DNA of 28,009 bases from DASWHF01 sp036393295 (GCA_036393295.1 DASWHF010000042.1:1-28009); one strand, 5' to 3'. Positions 1-10,172 are shown, counted from the first letter of the stretch. Notes: generated by a model from the sequence alone, not told the origin. Made by a program: numbers and translations.

Positions 1-1434
1 ATCGAGCTCGACGCGCTGCCGCCACTCGATCTCGATGTGAGCGCGGCGCAACCGGATTCGCCGCTGATTCCCGCCACCGACTTCGAGGCGCCGAGCCTGG
101 AGCTCGACGCGCTGTCGCTGGAACCCGAGGCGCCGGCCGCAACGCTGGAACTCGCCGGCGCCGACAAGCCGCTTACTGCCGCGCCGGCGCGTAAACCGCC
201 CGAGACCCGGAAGGAGGCCGCGACGGTCGCGGGGGGCAGCAAGTCGGCGACAGCGCATAAGCCGCTGGCGCTCGCCCCCGATACGGCGCACAGCACGACA
301 CCGATTGCGCCGGTGGCCACCGGCATCAAGCCGGCCGCAGCGGCGGTGACGGCCTCGCCGGATTCAGCCGGGACCAGGCCGCCCACGAACGCCGCTGCTG
401 CCAAGGCCGCGACGCCGAACCGGGTTTCGCTGCCGCCCTCGGCGGTCATCAAGAAATCGAACAAGACGGACAAACCGAAGCCCGCCCCGCCGGTAGCCGC
501 GAAAGCCGCGGGTGACCGGACCGCGGCCAAGCCGTCGTTCCGGCCCGACAGTACCGGCGTGCGCAGCGGCGCCGTCCCGCGACCGACCGGGATTCCGAAA
601 GCGGTTGCCGGACCCACGACCGGTGTCCCGTCACCCGCGGCGCGTCGCGCAGGCGATACCCGTCCGGCGTCCGGCACCGCATCGCCAGCGGCATCGCAGA
701 CGGGCACCGCGGCGAACCGCGGTGCCGCGCAACCCGCCGTCGCCCTGCCCGGCGGGACTCCTCCGGGCGGCCAGCAACAGGATCTGGCGCTGCCGGCGCC
801 CGAGCCGGTCCGGGATTTCGCCGCAACCGTGCCGATCGAACCGTATTTCGTCGAACCACCGGCACCGGCCGCGAAACCGCCGGCGGCAGCGACAACCGCC
901 CCGTCTTCGCCACGGACCGCGGCGGCGGCGCCGTCGGACCCGGCCAAGCCGGCCAAGCCGGTGGCGGCCACGCCGGCCGCTACGAGTCCCGCCGGCACGC
1001 AGCCTGTCCCCACGAAACCGGCCGACATCACGCCTGCCCATACCAAACCCGCCGGGACCAGACCGGCTGCCGGCACCAAAACGGCCGACGCCAACCTGCT
1101 GCCACCCGCCGCAACCGCGGCGGCGCCGGCCACCACGCTCCAGGCCGCGATGACCGCGGCGGCGCTGAGCGCCGATACGGTCAACGTCAACTGGGACGAC
1201 ATCCCCGTATTGAAGGACGCGGTCGAACTGGAGGCCGCCAAGGGCGGCCCGGTCGATGCCGCGCGCGCCCGCAAAGTGGCGATCCAGGTTGCGGCCCGGC
1301 TGAACGTCGAGCTGCGCCGTGCCGGCAAGCGCAGCCTCAACTCGGCGGTCGTCACCCGGCTGGCCCGCCTGATCCATGAAGAACTGGCGCCGTCGCGCGC
1401 AAACGTGGACAATAACAAGGCAAAAAAATCCTGA
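1..1434 (+). CDS. Ala/Pro-rich protein of unknown function, 3' part (5' end outside window)
   Basis: The reading frame is open from base 1, and the residues before the first ATG (position 37) already show the same acidic pattern (ELDALPPLDLD) that recurs as LELDALSLEPE at about residue 20 of the visible part. The gene therefore probably starts upstream. Roughly 380 residues are low-complexity Ala/Pro/Thr/Lys sequence, likely disordered. The only ordered part is the last 80 or so residues, which begin with DIPVLKDAV and continue as an Arg-rich amphipathic helical segment ending in KAKKS. From memory, IPVL-type motifs occur in uncharacterised proteins encoded just before valS and after the DNA polymerase III chi gene in Gammaproteobacteria, which matches the position here, 89 bp ahead of valS. 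No enzymatic motif, signal peptide or membrane span is visible. The function is unknown; a linker or scaffold role is only a guess. Confidence 0.7.
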   Translation: MELDALPPLDLDVSAAQPDSPLIPATDFEAPSLELDALSLEPEAPAATLELAGADKPLTAAPARKPPETRKEAATVAGGSKSATAHKPLALAPDTAHSTTPIAPVATGIKPAAAAVTASPDSAGTRPPTNAAAAKAATPNRVSLPPSAVIKKSNKTDKPKPAPPVAAKAAGDRTAAKPSFRPDSTGVRSGAVPRPTGIPKAVAGPTTGVPSPAARRAGDTRPASGTASPAASQTGTAANRGAAQPAVALPGGTPPGGQQQDLALPAPEPVRDFAATVPIEPYFVEPPAPAAKPPAAATTAPSSPRTAAAAPSDPAKPAKPVAATPAATSPAGTQPVPTKPADITPAHTKPAGTRPAAGTKTADANLLPPAATAAAPATTLQAAMTAAALSADTVNVNWDDIPVLKDAVELEAAKGGPVDAARARKVAIQVAARLNVELRRAGKRSLNSAVVTRLARLIHEELAPSRANVDNNKAKKS

Positions 1435-1523
1435 TCCGGCTGGCGAACCAGGGCCCCGCGCGGCGGCCGCCCGCGCGTCGCCCGATCGCCTGAAAACGCC
1501 GTGAGTCATTCGCCGCATTATCC

Positions 1524-4339
<2,816 letters not shown>

Positions 4340-4352
<13 letters not shown>

Positions 4353-4430
4353 TTTATTTTTGAGCAATCCCGTCCGTTCTGCCGCCCGCGTTCGACGGGT
4401 GATTGCTCAAAAATAAATCACTCCGACCCC
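4340..4430. repeat. Perfect 30-bp inverted repeat between convergent valS and reductase genes
   Basis: Left arm 4340-4369 and right arm 4401-4430 are exact reverse complements over 30 bp. An extra 6-bp pairing (4369-4374 with 4394-4399) can form towards the loop, and imperfect pairing extends outward to about 4332/4438. Each arm starts with GGGGTCGGAGTGATTTATTT. The arms carry the TGA of valS (4350-4352) and the TGA of the minus-strand reductase (4407-4409). The GGGGTC(A/G)GAGT core resembles intergenic repeats that I recall beside REP-associated tyrosine transposases in Proteobacteria, but no transposase is present here. It probably also acts as a bidirectional terminator or mRNA-end hairpin. 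Confidence 0.9.
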
Positions 4431-5456
4431 ATTTCCAGATGACCCCATTTCCAGATGCTTGACGACCAGCTGGGCGCGTGCCACGCCGCGCTCGAGAAAG
4501 AAAAACTCCGATGCCGTCGCCGCCGCCTCCGGGCCGGCGACATAGACATCGAAGCCCCCGAGATCGGCATGCCGGCCGGCGATATAGGCCAGGGCGGCCT
4601 CCACGCGGTCCGGCGCGGCCAGCGGGTCCTCGCCGGGCGCGGCCGGCGGCGTGAAGGCGACGTATTCGAAATCGTCCAGGGCGTCCGCCCAGGCACGGCA
4701 CAGGTTGACCATGTAGTGCCCGGTAGCGGGGCCGGCGATCCAGTACAAAACCAGGTGCGGCACCGTCTCGAGCGCCATGGCGTGCTCCACCAGGCTCTTG
4801 ATCAGCGCGAAGCCGGTACCCCAGGCGACGAAGATCGCCGGGCGCCGGGAGTCGTCGTTGTAGGTCAGCGATCCGATCGGACCATCCAGCAGCACCGGGT
4901 CGCCGGGCTTGAGCCCGCCGAACACCAGGTCGCTCAAGGGGTCGCCGGGCCGGCGCAGGATGTGAAACTGCAGATTGCGATCGTCGCAGGGGCAGCTGGC
5001 GATCGGGCAGTCCGCCAGCCGCTGCCCGCCGATGGTGAGATGGACGCTCTGGCCGGCGAGGAAGCGCAGCCGGCGGGTGCGCGGCGTCTGGACGTGCAGC
5101 ACGCGCACCCGCTCGCCGGCCGGATCGACGCGTCGCACGCGCGCCTCGATCTGCTGGCGCGGGATGTCGGTGGCCTCGCCGGCCTCAATGGCCTCGATCA
5201 CCAGGTCGGTGGCCGCGGCATGCGCGCACAGCAGCACCATGCCGGCCTCGCGCTCGGCCGCGGTCAGCACATAGTCCACCGGCCGCACGCGCTCGACCCG
5301 GCCCTCGATGAGGCGCGCCTTGCACAGGCCGCAATTGCCGTTGCTGCACCCGTAGTTCAGCGATATGCCGGCGCGCAGCGCCTCCTCGAGCAACGGCGCC
5401 GCGCCCTCGGCCACGAACTCCCGGCCGCTGGGCAGGACCTTGACGCGCGCGCTCAT
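4407..5456 (-). CDS. Ferredoxin-type 2Fe-2S / flavin oxidoreductase
   Basis: Single-chain electron-transfer protein of 349 aa with an N-terminal plant-type 2Fe-2S domain and a C-terminal ferredoxin-NAD(P)H reductase-like module. It resembles phenol-hydroxylase P5 and CDP-6-deoxyglucoseen reductase-like proteins. Cluster ligands are Cys37, Cys42, Cys45 (YGCSNGNCGLC) and Cys77 (LLCAHA). The flavin domain begins near residue 105. The usual R-x-Y-S/T FAD motif is replaced by ADCPIASCPCDD (about 167-178). The nucleotide-binding loop reads AWGTGFALIKS where G-G-T-G-x-A-P is typical. The C-terminal Cys-Gly-Pro motif of the family reads VAGPE. The last 11 or so residues (SSGNGVGVIYF) are encoded by the 16-bp repeat and the inverted repeat. 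It lies 38 bp downstream of the unknown gene at 5495-5908 and is probably co-transcribed with it. The electron acceptor is unknown and no oxygenase is nearby. Confidence 0.85.
   Translation of the reverse strand: MSARVKVLPSGREFVAEGAAPLLEEALRAGISLNYGCSNGNCGLCKARLIEGRVERVRPVDYVLTAAEREAGMVLLCAHAAATDLVIEAIEAGEATDIPRQQIEARVRRVDPAGERVRVLHVQTPRTRRLRFLAGQSVHLTIGGQRLADCPIASCPCDDRNLQFHILRRPGDPLSDLVFGGLKPGDPVLLDGPIGSLTYNDDSRRPAIFVAWGTGFALIKSLVEHAMALETVPHLVLYWIAGPATGHYMVNLCRAWADALDDFEYVAFTPPAAPGEDPLAAPDRVEAALAYIAGRHADLGGFDVYVAGPEAAATASEFFFLERGVARAQLVVKHLEMGSSGNGVGVIYF
4425..4456. repeat. Tandem duplication of a 16-bp unit next to the inverted repeat
   Basis: GACCCCATTTCCAGAT occurs twice head to tail (4425-4440 and 4441-4456). 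The inner copy overlaps the right arm of the inverted repeat. Sixteen is not a multiple of three, so the duplication shifts the frame of the minus-strand reductase gene and creates its unusual C-terminal tail. Confidence 0.9.
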
Positions 5457-5494
5457 TCCACCGACGCCCCGTGCATAGACCCGGTCCCGCGACG

Positions 5495-5908
5495 CTAGCG
5501 CGAACGCCGGCGCAGCTTGAACGCGGTCATGGCCTCGACGAAACGCTCGACGGGAATGCCGTCGGCGCCGCCGTAGCCGTCGACCGCGCGCGCCACCAGC
5601 GCGTCGATGTCGGCCACCCGGGCGTCGGGCCCACTGCCGGCATCGAGCGCCTGCTGGAGACCAGCCAGACCGCCGTACTGGATTTTCACCAGCACGCTGT
5701 GCGGCATGCTGTTGAGATCGTCCTCGACGCCAAAGGCCGGCAGCGCCGCAGACTTGAGCCGCTCGAACAGCTGTTCGCAGCGCTCATGCGCGGCCTGCAC
5801 GGCGCAGGCGATGTCCGGCCCGCCGCGGCGCGTGACCGCGACGGCATGGCGACAGCCGAAATCGCCGGTGATCAGGGTGGCGCTGAAGGCGCAGCGAAAG
5901 TTTTCCAT
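5495..5908 (-). CDS. Conserved-looking hypothetical protein (137 aa)
   Basis: I do not recognise the family. The start was placed at the ATG giving MENFRCAFSATLITGDFGC; the open frame runs much further upstream, but that part is Arg/Pro-rich shadow sequence of the ATPase region. The protein is soluble with no signal peptide or membrane span. It carries a DFGCRHAVAVTRRGGPDIAC segment and a second Cys-containing helix (AHERCEQLFERL), and ends in a basic KLRRRSR tail. Its three Cys within the first 45 residues could be coincidental. It is transcribed towards the ferredoxin-type reductase 38 bp downstream, so a shared operon and a redox-related role are possible but not shown. Confidence 0.7.
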   Translation of the reverse strand: MENFRCAFSATLITGDFGCRHAVAVTRRGGPDIACAVQAAHERCEQLFERLKSAALPAFGVEDDLNSMPHSVLVKIQYGGLAGLQQALDAGSGPDARVADIDALVARAVDGYGGADGIPVERFVEAMTAFKLRRRSR

Positions 5909-6008
5909 ACGCCCAAGTCTAGCGGGCGGACGCGGCGCCGTCACGGATGGCGGTCGGGTCCGGCAAACCTGATGCGGTGCTTGCGCCCCGGGCGGAGCGC
6001 GGCGCGCG

Positions 6009-8225
6009 TTACTCCTTGCAGGTCGACAGGAATTTCGCCGACGGCCCCTTGCAGGGATTGGCCGAGAATTGCAGCGTGCTCTTTTCCTCGGACGCCCGGG
6101 TCGCGTCCGCTGGCGCCTCGGCGGCGGCCGAATCGACGCCACCCGACGGCTCGGTCGTTCCCGCCGACCGTTCGGCCGGCGGGGACACCGGCGGCGTCTT
6201 GAGCTCCGGCGCCCGGGGGCGCTCCAGAACTTTGGCCGCCTCGAGCGCCGCCGCCCGCTCGCGTTCGCGCGCCTCCTGCGCCGCGAGCTCCGCGGCGCGC
6301 ACCCGCTCGAGCGCCTTGGCCGCCTCGAGCGCCGCCGCCCGCTCGCGTTCGCGCGCCCGCGTCGCCTCGATCTCCGCGGCCTCGGCGCGCTCACGCGCCC
6401 GCGCGGCCATCAATGCCGCGTCGCGTTCGCGCTCGAGGGCGCGAATCTCGGCCAGTGCCGCGTCGCGTTCGCGCTCGAGGGCGCGGGCACTCTCCAGTGG
6501 CTCGACCGGCAAGGCCGCGGCGGCGCCCGGAGGAACCGTCGCCTCGCTCGACGCCAGCGGCATCGGCATGATACCCCCGGCGACCGGCACGCCGTCCGTC
6601 CGCGCGGATCCGGAACGCAGCAACTCGCTGGGGCTGCCGAAGCCGCTGAACACCAGCACCACGATCAATACCGCCGTCATCATCATGCCGCCGGCAAAGC
6701 CCAGTGCCGACCAGGCCCAGCGGCGATCCGGTGAATCCCCGAGTACGCCCGCGGTCTTGTCCTGCGCCATGGCGATGGTCACCCTGTCCGGTTGAATCCG
6801 GTCGGCGCCGGCCGTCGCCTCGCCGCCGTGCGCGGCGGGACCGGCGGCCGCCTCGCTCGCAGGCTTCGCCGCGTGCTCGCGCCGGCGTTCGCCCTGGATC
6901 CCGGCCGACGTTTCCGCGTGGCCGGTCGCGAACGCGGGCGGCGCCCGATGGGCGACAGTCTGGGTGTCGTCGTCATGGCCGCCGTCGCCCCCACCCGCCG
7001 CCGACGCCTCCACGGCGCGCGACTCGCTGCGATGAATGGCATGGACGGTGCCACCGCGCTTGGCGAGGTCGGCAAGCCCGCCGCCCGTGCCGCCGTCGAG
7101 GTCCGTGGCGCCGGCACCCGCCTGCGCGCGCACGACCCGCGCGGCGTCGCCGTCCGCGCCCCGGTCCTTCAGGACCACGGCGCCGGCGCGCCCGGCGCCG
7201 GTCGCCACCACCTGCACGACCGGCTTTTCCGCGACGGCGCGCGAGTCACTCGCCTGCGGCTCCGGGCGGTGGCCGGTCGCGGACCGGCGCGCGGCGCGCG
7301 CGTCGTCCGACGCCGGCGTCTCATGGATTGCGTCGGCGGACGCGCCCGGCAACGACGCATCATCTTCCCGGGATGCCGGCGGCACGCCCGCCTCGGACGC
7401 CAGCGGAAACCGCGGGAGCACGCCCTGCTTCTCGCGGTCGCGCACGACGTCGTCGACCAGCCGCGCCGGAATTGTCCGGGTCTGCTCGGCGTAGCCGTAC
7501 ACCAGCGTGGTGTCGCAAATCAGGTTGATCAGCCTGGGAATGCCGCCGCTGTAGCGATACACGCGATCGCAGGCCTCGTCGCTGAACAGCGCGCCGTCGC
7601 CGCCCGCCACCTGCAGGCGATGCCGGATGTAGCCGCGCGTCTCGGCGCCGTCCAGAGGCTCGATATGGTAGTCGACCGCGATGCGCTGCGCGAACTGCTC
7701 GAGATCCTTGCGCTGCAGGGTGCGACGCAACCCCGGCTGCCCGACCAGAATGACCTGGATCACCTGGTCCTTGTCGGCGTTGACGTTCGACAGCATGCGC
7801 AGCTCTTCGAGCGTATCCGGCGCCATGTTCTGCGCCTCGTCGACGATCAGCACCGAATTGCGGTTCGCGGCATACTGGTCGATGAGGAAATCGATGAAGG
7901 TCTGGTAGAGCTGGACCTTGTCCTTGTGGGTGTGATCCAGATCGAAGGCCATCAGGATCCAGCGCAGCAGCTCGCCGAAGCCGGGATGGGTGTTGGAGAT
8001 CAGTCCGACGGTGACATTGTCGCCGAGCTGGCTGAGCACACGCCGGATCAGCGTGGTCTTGCCGGCACCGGTCTCGCCGCTGATGACGCAGAACCCCGCC
8101 TGGTTCAGCAGGCTGTACTCCAGCAGTGACAGCGCCATCTGGTGCTTGTCGCTGGGGTAGAGATAGTCCGGATCCGGCAGCAGCGAAAACGGCTTCTCCC
8201 GGAGTCCATAATATTGTTCATACAT
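6009..8225 (-). CDS. ExeA/GspA-like AAA ATPase with membrane anchor and coiled-coil tail
   Basis: Length is 738 aa. Residues 1-270 form an ExeA-type AAA ATPase: the MYEQYYGLREKPFSLLPDP start typical of the family, Walker A GETGAGKTT (50-58), Walker B VLIVDEAQN (125-133) and a YSGGIPRLIN sensor-2 segment. A long low-complexity linker (about 270-500) leads to one membrane span (about 505-527, GGMMMTAVLIVVLVFSGF). The remainder would be periplasmic: a 14-residue-repeat coiled coil of the ARERERAAALEAAK type (about 573-670), then a short tail with two Cys (NPCKGPSAKFLSTCKE). ExeA partners GspB/ExeB in assembling type II secretin, and related ATPases serve exosortase/polysaccharide loci, but neither partner is encoded here. 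The usual C-terminal peptidoglycan-binding domain is not visible. AGGAGG precedes the ATG by 9 nt. Target unknown. Confidence 0.85.
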   Translation of the reverse strand: MYEQYYGLREKPFSLLPDPDYLYPSDKHQMALSLLEYSLLNQAGFCVISGETGAGKTTLIRRVLSQLGDNVTVGLISNTHPGFGELLRWILMAFDLDHTHKDKVQLYQTFIDFLIDQYAANRNSVLIVDEAQNMAPDTLEELRMLSNVNADKDQVIQVILVGQPGLRRTLQRKDLEQFAQRIAVDYHIEPLDGAETRGYIRHRLQVAGGDGALFSDEACDRVYRYSGGIPRLINLICDTTLVYGYAEQTRTIPARLVDDVVRDREKQGVLPRFPLASEAGVPPASREDDASLPGASADAIHETPASDDARAARRSATGHRPEPQASDSRAVAEKPVVQVVATGAGRAGAVVLKDRGADGDAARVVRAQAGAGATDLDGGTGGGLADLAKRGGTVHAIHRSESRAVEASAAGGGDGGHDDDTQTVAHRAPPAFATGHAETSAGIQGERRREHAAKPASEAAAGPAAHGGEATAGADRIQPDRVTIAMAQDKTAGVLGDSPDRRWAWSALGFAGGMMMTAVLIVVLVFSGFGSPSELLRSGSARTDGVPVAGGIMPMPLASSEATVPPGAAAALPVEPLESARALERERDAALAEIRALERERDAALMAARARERAEAAEIEATRARERERAAALEAAKALERVRAAELAAQEARERERAAALEAAKVLERPRAPELKTPPVSPPAERSAGTTEPSGGVDSAAAEAPADATRASEEKSTLQFSANPCKGPSAKFLSTCKE
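6232..6485. repeat. In-gene DNA repeats encoding the ERERxAA coiled coil
   Basis: A 42-bp segment at 6232-6273 recurs exactly at 6316-6357 (84 bp, or 28 codons, apart). A 30-bp segment at 6414-6443 recurs exactly at 6456-6485 (42 bp, or 14 codons, apart). Both keep the frame of the ATPase gene. Near-identity at the DNA level suggests recent duplication or gene conversion, so repeat number may vary between strains. Confidence 0.85.
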
Positions 8226-8636
8226 AACCGCGTGTCCTCCTGCGTGATCGCCGCGCCGCGCGCGGCGACGATGCGCCTACCTGCGCCAAAAAAACAACGA
8301 ATATCCACGAACCGCTTCCAGACACCTGTCGTGTCCGGTGCCGGTTACGGAGTTAGCGACGGGGCGCCTCGTGACGAGGCCTAATAATTATTGTTATGGA
8401 TTTATTGTCCAACTCACTCAGGCAAAAGGCAACCTGGCGTCGTATCCATAAGCATTTGCTTAATTGTGCGGTGCGGCGGAGTGCCGGTCGGGGTCGGTAC
8501 CCGGCGGCAACGGCAAACGCGCCGGGGCGCCGAACCCGGGTAATCCGCGGTACCGACGCCGATCGGGCTCACCCCGATGCTGGCACGGTTCTTGGATGTA
8601 CTGGAAGCAAGTCTTCAGTCCAATGCGGGAGGAGTA
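8226..8636. other. 411-bp intergenic spacer with AT-rich island between divergent genes
   Basis: Spacer between the ATPase (-) and the 122-aa gene (+). It holds the ATPase ribosome binding site (8235-8241, complement strand) and a 7-bp perfect hairpin at 8366-8380 (GCCTCGT/ACGAGGC) followed by AT-rich CTAATAATTATT. A further 8-bp inverted repeat TTATGGAT/ATCCATAA lies at 8394-8401 and 8444-8451. On the minus strand, TTGGAC about 17 bp before AATTAT could be a sigma-70 promoter for the ATPase, but this is weak. The sigma-54-like site at 8581-8596 closes the spacer. No small gene was convincing. Confidence 0.5.
8581..8596 (+). promoter_or_regulatory. Sigma-54 (RpoN)-type -24/-12 promoter
   Basis: The sequence TGGCACGGTTCTTGGA fits TGGCACG-N4-TTGCW at every fixed position except the -12 C, which is G. 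The -24 GG and the -12 pair are correctly spaced. Transcription would start near 8604-8608, leaving about 30 nt before the GGGAGGAG ribosome site and the ATG at 8637. The changed -12 base would weaken the promoter. No enhancer-binding regulator is encoded in the window. Confidence 0.45.
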
Positions 8637-9005
8637 ATGGGAACCATCGTCGATGCCGTAGCGCGGTTTGCCACGCCGGAATGGCGCCTGCGCGACGAAC
8701 GGGCGCGCGCCGAGCTGGCGCGCCGCATCCACGAGTTTCTGAGCGCGGCCGGCGGCGGCGACGCGGGCAGCCGGGTGAGCACCCAGTATCTCACGCGCTT
8801 CACCGTCTCGTTCCGGACACCGCGCGGCATGACCGGACGCATTCAGGTCGAGACCACTCACCGCTTCCGGCTCAGCTACCGTCTCGCCGGCCTGGGACAG
8901 ACGCTCGAAACCGTGGCTTTCGGCACCCTGGACGAGACCTGCGCGTTCCTGGCGCGCATCGGCCGCATCCCGGTGGACCCCGCGCCGAAGGCCGCCCAGG
9001 GCTGA
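8637..9005 (+). CDS. Hypothetical protein (122 aa) behind a sigma-54-like promoter
   Basis: I do not recognise this family. The start MGTIVDAVARF was chosen because GGGAGGAG lies directly upstream; an in-frame ATG 60 bp earlier (8577) would overlap the promoter-like sequence. The protein is soluble and mixed alpha/beta: an N-terminal helical region (residues 1-38, RLRDERARAELARRIHEFL), a central strand-rich part (TQYLTRFTVSFRTPRGMTGRIQVETTHRFRLSY read in two pieces, about 48-80) and a final helix. There is no signal peptide and a single Cys. It ends 18 bp from the converging EAL gene. Expression under RpoN would suggest nitrogen, motility, biofilm or stress control, which is inference. Confidence 0.7.
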   Translation: MGTIVDAVARFATPEWRLRDERARAELARRIHEFLSAAGGGDAGSRVSTQYLTRFTVSFRTPRGMTGRIQVETTHRFRLSYRLAGLGQTLETVAFGTLDETCAFLARIGRIPVDPAPKAAQG

Positions 9006-9023
9006 GGCCCCGGCCACGGCCGA

Positions 9024-10172
9024 TCAGCCGCGCGCGACCCGCGCCGGCTCCCCCGCCAGCCAGGCATCGAGATCCGCTACCGCCAGCGGCCGGGCGAACA
9101 GATAACCCTGCCCGCAGCGACAACCGTTTGCGCGCAGCAGATCGCGCTGCGCCGCCGTCTCGATGCCCTCCGCGACGACGGCGCGCCCCGGGCCGTGCGC
9201 CATGGTCACGATGGTCGTGGCGATCTGGACGTCGTCCCGGCTCTCCGGTATCCCGCGCACGAACGAGCGGTCGATCTTGAGGATGCCGATCGGCAGATGC
9301 TTCAGATAGCTCAGGCTGGAATAGCCGGTGCCGAAATCGTCGATGGCCAGATGCACGCCGAGCTCGCGCAACCCGTCGAGCGCCCGGCGCACCTCGGTGG
9401 TCATTACCATCAGCACGCCCTCGGTGATCTCCAGCTCCAGCAGATCGGGCTCGAGCCCCGCGTGCCGCAGGGCGCGCGCCACCGATTCCACCAGCTTGCC
9501 GCCCTGGAACTGCCGGCCGGAAACGTTCACCGCCACGCGCAGGGTCCGGCCGTGGCGCCGGTTCCATTCGCTCAGCTGCGCGCAGGCGCGTTCCAGCACC
9601 CAGTCGCCGATCGGCACGATCAACCCGCTCTCCTCGGCATAAGGAATGAACTGATCCGGCGCGACCGGGCCGCGCTCGGGATCCTGGAACTGGCGCATGA
9701 GCCGCTGGAACTCGTCGGTGTGGATGCTGCGGCGCATGACCGCCACGCGCCGTTCGCGCAGATCGAGCGGCGACAGGATCGCGGCACGCTGTCCGGCGTA
9801 GACCACGCCCCAGTTGCCGAGCAGGCTCTCCTGGCCGAAGCGAACGCGGCGCGCGCGCTGCTCGCTGTGCGCGATGCCGACCAGCAGGTCGAGACGGCCG
9901 GTTTCGAGGTCCTCGAGGATGTCGTCCCAGGCGCCGTAGCGGTACTCCAGGCGCCAGCGCTCGGCGCGAGCGACCGCCTCGAGGACGTCGATCGCGATGC
10001 CGGCGTAACCGCCGTCGGTGTCGTGGAGCACGATCGGCCGGTTGTCGAACGCGCCGACCCGCAGCGTGCGGACCGCGTCCTCGGCCGCCGTCGTGCCGGT
10101 GCTCGCCCCCGCGCTCAACAGCGCACAGCACAGCACGACCGTCCGCGCGCCGCGAATTCTCTTGAAGCCCAT
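9024..10172 (-). CDS. Signal peptide + truncated solute-binding domain fused to truncated EAL domain
   Basis: The 382-aa protein has a signal peptide (1-30), the N-terminal half of a family-3 periplasmic solute-binding domain (about 35-160, through RRVAVMRRSIHTDEF) and then, with no linker, an EAL domain entered part-way (DPERGPVAPDQFIPYAEESGLI from residue 164). EAL motifs present: NVSGRQF (216-222), LELEITEG (245-252), DDFGTGYSSL (278-287), KIDRSFV (299-305), AEGIET (334-339) and the final GQGYLFARPL. The EAL signature with its metal-binding Glu, which should sit just before DPERG, is absent, as are any membrane span, PAS or GGDEF domain. As built, the EAL part would be exported away from c-di-GMP. 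An in-frame internal deletion of a longer sensor/phosphodiesterase is the simplest reading. A strong GGGAGGGG ribosome site precedes the ATG. Confidence 0.85.
   Translation of the reverse strand: MGFKRIRGARTVVLCCALLSAGASTGTTAAEDAVRTLRVGAFDNRPIVLHDTDGGYAGIAIDVLEAVARAERWRLEYRYGAWDDILEDLETGRLDLLVGIAHSEQRARRVRFGQESLLGNWGVVYAGQRAAILSPLDLRERRVAVMRRSIHTDEFQRLMRQFQDPERGPVAPDQFIPYAEESGLIVPIGDWVLERACAQLSEWNRRHGRTLRVAVNVSGRQFQGGKLVESVARALRHAGLEPDLLELEITEGVLMVMTTEVRRALDGLRELGVHLAIDDFGTGYSSLSYLKHLPIGILKIDRSFVRGIPESRDDVQIATTIVTMAHGPGRAVVAEGIETAAQRDLLRANGCRCGQGYLFARPLAVADLDAWLAGEPARVARG

Noticed and set aside
8401..8460. Possible cyclic-di-GMP (GEMM) riboswitch suggested by GGCAAAAGGCAACC
   Set aside because: The short resemblance lacks the second conserved block and the paired stems of the GEMM fold, and no adjacent gene start fits.
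8577..8636. Upstream ATG at 8577 as start of the 122-aa gene
   Set aside because: It would lie at the -24 promoter element and lacks a ribosome site, whereas GGGAGGAG stands just before the ATG at 8637.
8396..9280. A plus-strand frame starting MDLLSNSLRQKATWRR in the AT-rich island
   Set aside because: It turns into Arg/Pro-rich sequence and overlaps the 122-aa gene, which has a better ribosome site and promoter, and then the EAL gene. The first residues are not enough to support a gene.
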